From assembly GCF_900117415.1 (NCBI RefSeq), contig NZ_FPEI01000005.1, positions 1,054,001 to 1,118,000 on the forward strand: a stretch of 64,000 nucleotides of DNA, given 5' to 3'. Below, in pieces: positions 62,155 to 64,000 of this stretch. Made by a program: the position numbers and the translations under genes. The DNA comes from Hyphomicrobium sp. CS1BSMeth3. GTDB taxonomy: Bacteria; Pseudomonadota; Alphaproteobacteria; Rhizobiales; Hyphomicrobiaceae. The first letter of the stretch is position 1; each line of letters starts with the position of its first letter. The notes beneath the pieces are model-generated. The model was not told the DNA's origin, made no database searches, and saw only the letters and a program-made list of their open reading frames with translations.

Positions 62155-63097
62155 GGCTCTCAATGCGCCAAGCGGGCGGCTTGCAGAAATACTTCTCAAG
62201 AAGCTGACGCGGACCGACGACGGCGGGGAGATGTCAGAGGAGATGCAGGCCAGATTCGAGAAACTCATCTGCGCCGAAGGCCAGTTTGGGGACCTGGCAC
62301 GTGTGCGCCTTGCGGCGGACGTACCGTTCCTCTTTGACCGCGCACCCAGGTGGACGACCGAGAACATCCTCCCCCTCTTCGACTGGTCTTCTCCCGACGC
62401 ACGCGCCGCATGGTCGTCGCGAAAGTATTCCACGAGCATCGGCTCTCCGGAGCTCGTGTCGCTCGTGAAAGAGCCGTTCCTCCAACTGTTCGGTAGGAGT
62501 GACATGGAGGAAAATGACATCGAGACGTTTGCCGATTGGCTCGTCGCGATGATGCTCGCGAACCAGTCAGGCGAGACAAACTATCCCATCAACGCCACCG
62601 AAGCGCGCGCTTCCTTGCGCCATGCTGGCGCACGAGGCATGCGCATCGTCGCCCATCGCCTCGCTCGGCAGATGGAGAAGGCCGAAGCCGATCAGAAGAT
62701 TGAGCAGTGGCGGCATACCGTGGGACCGGTGTTCCAAAGCATCTGGCCGCTCGATGTCGAGCTGCAGTCCCCTTCTTTAACTTTCAAGCTTGTGCAAATC
62801 CTTCGCGCGACGGGAGCGGCCTTCCCCGAAGCTGCTGACGTGATTGTGCCGTTCATTCGCCCAGAGGATCCGCGGAGACACACGAGCGTCTACTCAATTT
62901 CGAAAGCGCCAGATATCCTATACTCGTCCTCACCTGAGAGAATGCTGGACCTCCTGTCCGCGATCGTCGGCGACGTACCAGGCCGTAGCTTCTACGCCAT
63001 CAACGAAACTCTGGAGCGCATCCGTGGGCACAATGCGCGTCTAGCTGACACACGGAAGTTCCAGAGGCTCGGGGGCGCCGACGTCACCGCACCCTGA
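62135..63097 (+). CDS. Uncharacterised protein, third gene of the SIR2 operon (DUF4020-like)
   Basis: A 320-residue helical protein. It starts MPDQFTEALNAPSGRLAEILLKK and contains ERMLDLLSAIVGDVPG near the end, text I associate with the C-terminal DUF4020 region of SIR2 proteins; this is memory, not a search. Start set at ATG 62135, because GAGG lies 7 bp upstream in the tail of the previous gene; TTG 62129 is possible. The frame equals that of the SIR2 gene, so the three pieces need two compensating shifts to be one chain. Confidence 0.7.
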   Translation: MPDQFTEALNAPSGRLAEILLKKLTRTDDGGEMSEEMQARFEKLICAEGQFGDLARVRLAADVPFLFDRAPRWTTENILPLFDWSSPDARAAWSSRKYSTSIGSPELVSLVKEPFLQLFGRSDMEENDIETFADWLVAMMLANQSGETNYPINATEARASLRHAGARGMRIVAHRLARQMEKAEADQKIEQWRHTVGPVFQSIWPLDVELQSPSLTFKLVQILRATGAAFPEAADVIVPFIRPEDPRRHTSVYSISKAPDILYSSSPERMLDLLSAIVGDVPGRSFYAINETLERIRGHNARLADTRKFQRLGGADVTAP

Positions 63098-63276
63098 GCC
63101 AAAACCATCTGCGTTGCGCGAGGGCGTGAGCAGTGCCTCCTCCAGTTCATAAACGTCGACACGGGGATCTGACCCGGGATTGGGACGGCTATGCCTGAAC
63201 TTCGACCGGAGGTGCGAGACGTCCTCGCAACGTGCTCATACGTGCTCCCGCAGGCTCATGCTTGCGCAAAATTTTT

Positions 63277-63343
63277 GTGGGGTAAAATGTGGGGTAGGCG
63301 TTTTGGGGAACGCTTTAAACATCAACTAAATCAGTAGTTTAGT
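63277..63343. repeat. Direct GTGGGGTA repeats and ACTAAA/TTTAGT inverted repeat
   Basis: GTGGGGTA occurs at 63277-63284 and again 12 bp later at 63289-63296. ACTAAA-TCAGTAG-TTTAGT (63325-63343) is a perfect 6-bp inverted repeat. Both lie within 150 bp of the integrase end. They could be arm-type or core binding sites of the integrase; this is inferred from position. Confidence 0.4.
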
Positions 63344-63353
63344 GCCATTTCAT

Positions 63354-63367
63354 TGGTGGAGCCGAGG
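63354..63367 (-). other. Attachment-site-like tRNA 3'-end fragment
   Basis: The minus strand reads CCTCGGCTCCACCA, as the acceptor end plus CCA of many bacterial tRNA genes. The sequence to its right does not continue as a T-arm, so this is not a tRNA gene. Such orphan tRNA ends mark the att site left by integrases of the tyrosine family. It lies 62 bp from the integrase stop codon. Confidence 0.35.
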
Positions 63368-63429
63368 CCAATCAAACACAAAAGCAATTGCCAGTGCCTC
63401 AACATCTTTCGCTCCTTCGTTCGCCGGTG

Positions 63430-64000
63430 TCACAGTGACAGGGTCTCCATTTGAGGTAGATTGTGCGTTTGTATGGTTTGCTCTTGTTCGGCTTCTGCTG
63501 GCACAGCCAACTCCTTCCGCCGAATGCGCCGCGGAACGGAGCGAATTCGTGCCCTGGCAAGAAGGCTCTTCCGGATGGTGGGTGAACTCTCCCCGGAGAT
63601 GCGATGGACGTGGTCGGCCCATAACTGCATCGCAGAGCGGACAAATTTGTCCATGAGCGCGAAGTTATAGTGGCGCCGGGTTATGCTCTTCGGCTTGTGG
63701 TTGAGAATACGGTCGATGACGTCCGGCCGTACCCCTTGATCGCCAAGCCAGGTTGAGATCGCCGTTCGCATATCGTGGATCGTTACGTCATCGATCTCGA
63801 AGTCAGCTCTGAGGCGGCGCACGGCCTTGCTCACGCTTTCGCCGTGAATGTGTGGGAGACGCGTCTTCCCTTCCGGATCCCCTTTCTTGGGGGCGGCAGG
63901 GAAAACGAATGGCGATTTGCCCGCCAGGGCGACCGCTTCCCTGAAAAGCGTGACCGCCTGTTTCGATAGTGGCACGACCTGCGCCTTGCGATTCTTAGTG
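63430..64000 (-). CDS. Tyrosine-type site-specific integrase (C-terminal part; 5' end outside window)
   Basis: The frame is open to base 64000, so the gene begins right of the window; about 190 residues are visible. The catalytic region shows TIHDMRTAISTWLGDQGV (HxxR), RILNHKP with the second His, and the tyrosine in ITRRHYNFALMD. The text TKNRKAQVVPLSKQAVTLF before it is the usual beta-hairpin of the catalytic domain. Its tail of about 50 basic residues (SLLARARIRSVPRRIRRK) is unusual. It would integrate the element, probably at a tRNA gene. A GTG at 63975 is not the true start. Confidence 0.92.
   Translation of the reverse strand, partial: TKNRKAQVVPLSKQAVTLFREAVALAGKSPFVFPAAPKKGDPEGKTRLPHIHGESVSKAVRRLRADFEIDDVTIHDMRTAISTWLGDQGVRPDVIDRILNHKPKSITRRHYNFALMDKFVRSAMQLWADHVHRISGESSPTIRKSLLARARIRSVPRRIRRKELAVPAEAEQEQTIQTHNLPQMETLSL

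Larger units (their letters stand above)
63098..63429. other. Non-coding gap between the SIR2 operon and integrase
   Basis: No gene is supported. The second half is A+T-rich and contains direct repeats, an inverted repeat and a tRNA-end-like sequence (listed separately), as expected for an attachment region of a site-specific integrase. Confidence 0.55.

Noticed and set aside
63354-63367. A tRNA gene at the integrase end
   Set aside because: Only the acceptor-end sequence is present; no T-arm, anticodon or D-arm follows, so it is called an att-like fragment only.
1-64000. CRISPR array or rRNA/tRNA genes
   Set aside because: No regularly spaced repeats and no rRNA or cloverleaf-type sequence was noticed on reading; a covariance search would be decisive.

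Overview
The window looks like part of a large accessory region (integrated or conjugative element plus cargo) from an alphaproteobacterium, most probably Hyphomicrobiales of the Bradyrhizobium/Rhodopseudomonas type. The clues are the high G+C content, a transfer-gene set typical of that order (DUF3363 relaxase, DUF736, TraF-like S26 peptidase, AlpA-like HTH, DUF2285) and a Rhodopseudomonas-like alicyclic-acid (ali/bad) gene set. No rRNA, tRNA or CRISPR array was found. The species is inference.

Layout. (1) 1-7722: a defence-type operon cut by the left edge. Two uncharacterised genes and a 1851-residue DEAD/DEAH helicase with a DUF1998-like C-terminus overlap or nearly touch, resembling Druantia (DruE). 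A frameshifted gene fragment follows. (2) 8113-14025: mobile-element backbone with relaxase, DUF736 protein, XRE repressor with palindromic operators, TraF-like peptidase, AlpA-like HTH and a frameshifted DUF2285 gene. The non-coding DNA between relaxase and DUF736 is rich in palindromes. (3) 14403-23600, minus strand: acyl-CoA catabolic operon (crotonase, dienoyl-CoA reductase, DUF35 plus Cys-less thiolase, ADP-forming acyl-CoA synthetase, MaoC, racemase-type and CaiB-type CoA enzymes, Nudix). (4) 23805-25451: a sigma-54 activator gene. (5) 25829-40615, plus strand: acyl-CoA ligase, acyl-CoA dehydrogenase and a complete branched-chain-type ABC importer, followed by a second module (BadI-, AliA-, BadK-, BadH-, AliB-like, hydroxyacyl-CoA dehydrogenase) that reads as an alicyclic-acid ring-opening and beta-oxidation pathway. 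(6) 40646-45582, minus strand: TRAP transporter plus crotonase and acyl-CoA dehydrogenase. (7) 45728-46435: wrecked recombinase and IS66 remnants. (8) 46593-57881, minus strand: Baeyer-Villiger monooxygenase, CoA ligase, taurine-type ABC importer, racemase-like protein, PrpD-like, amidohydrolase and thiolase genes, with a divergent IclR regulator and a perfect 16-bp palindrome between them. (9) 59480-63097: SIR2-family operon of three overlapping genes, probably anti-phage. (10) 63430-64000: 3' part of a tyrosine integrase with an att-like tRNA-end fragment beside it.

The most informative unannotated signal is a set of four -24/-12 (sigma-54) promoter sequences. Three are exact to TGGCAC-N5-TTGC and one has a single mismatch. 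Each lies in a gap upstream of a catabolic or transport operon and points towards it, and the only sigma-54 activator gene of the window sits between two of them. This suggests one regulon for uptake and degradation of an alicyclic or branched carboxylic acid. The BVMO cluster is separate and probably IclR-controlled.
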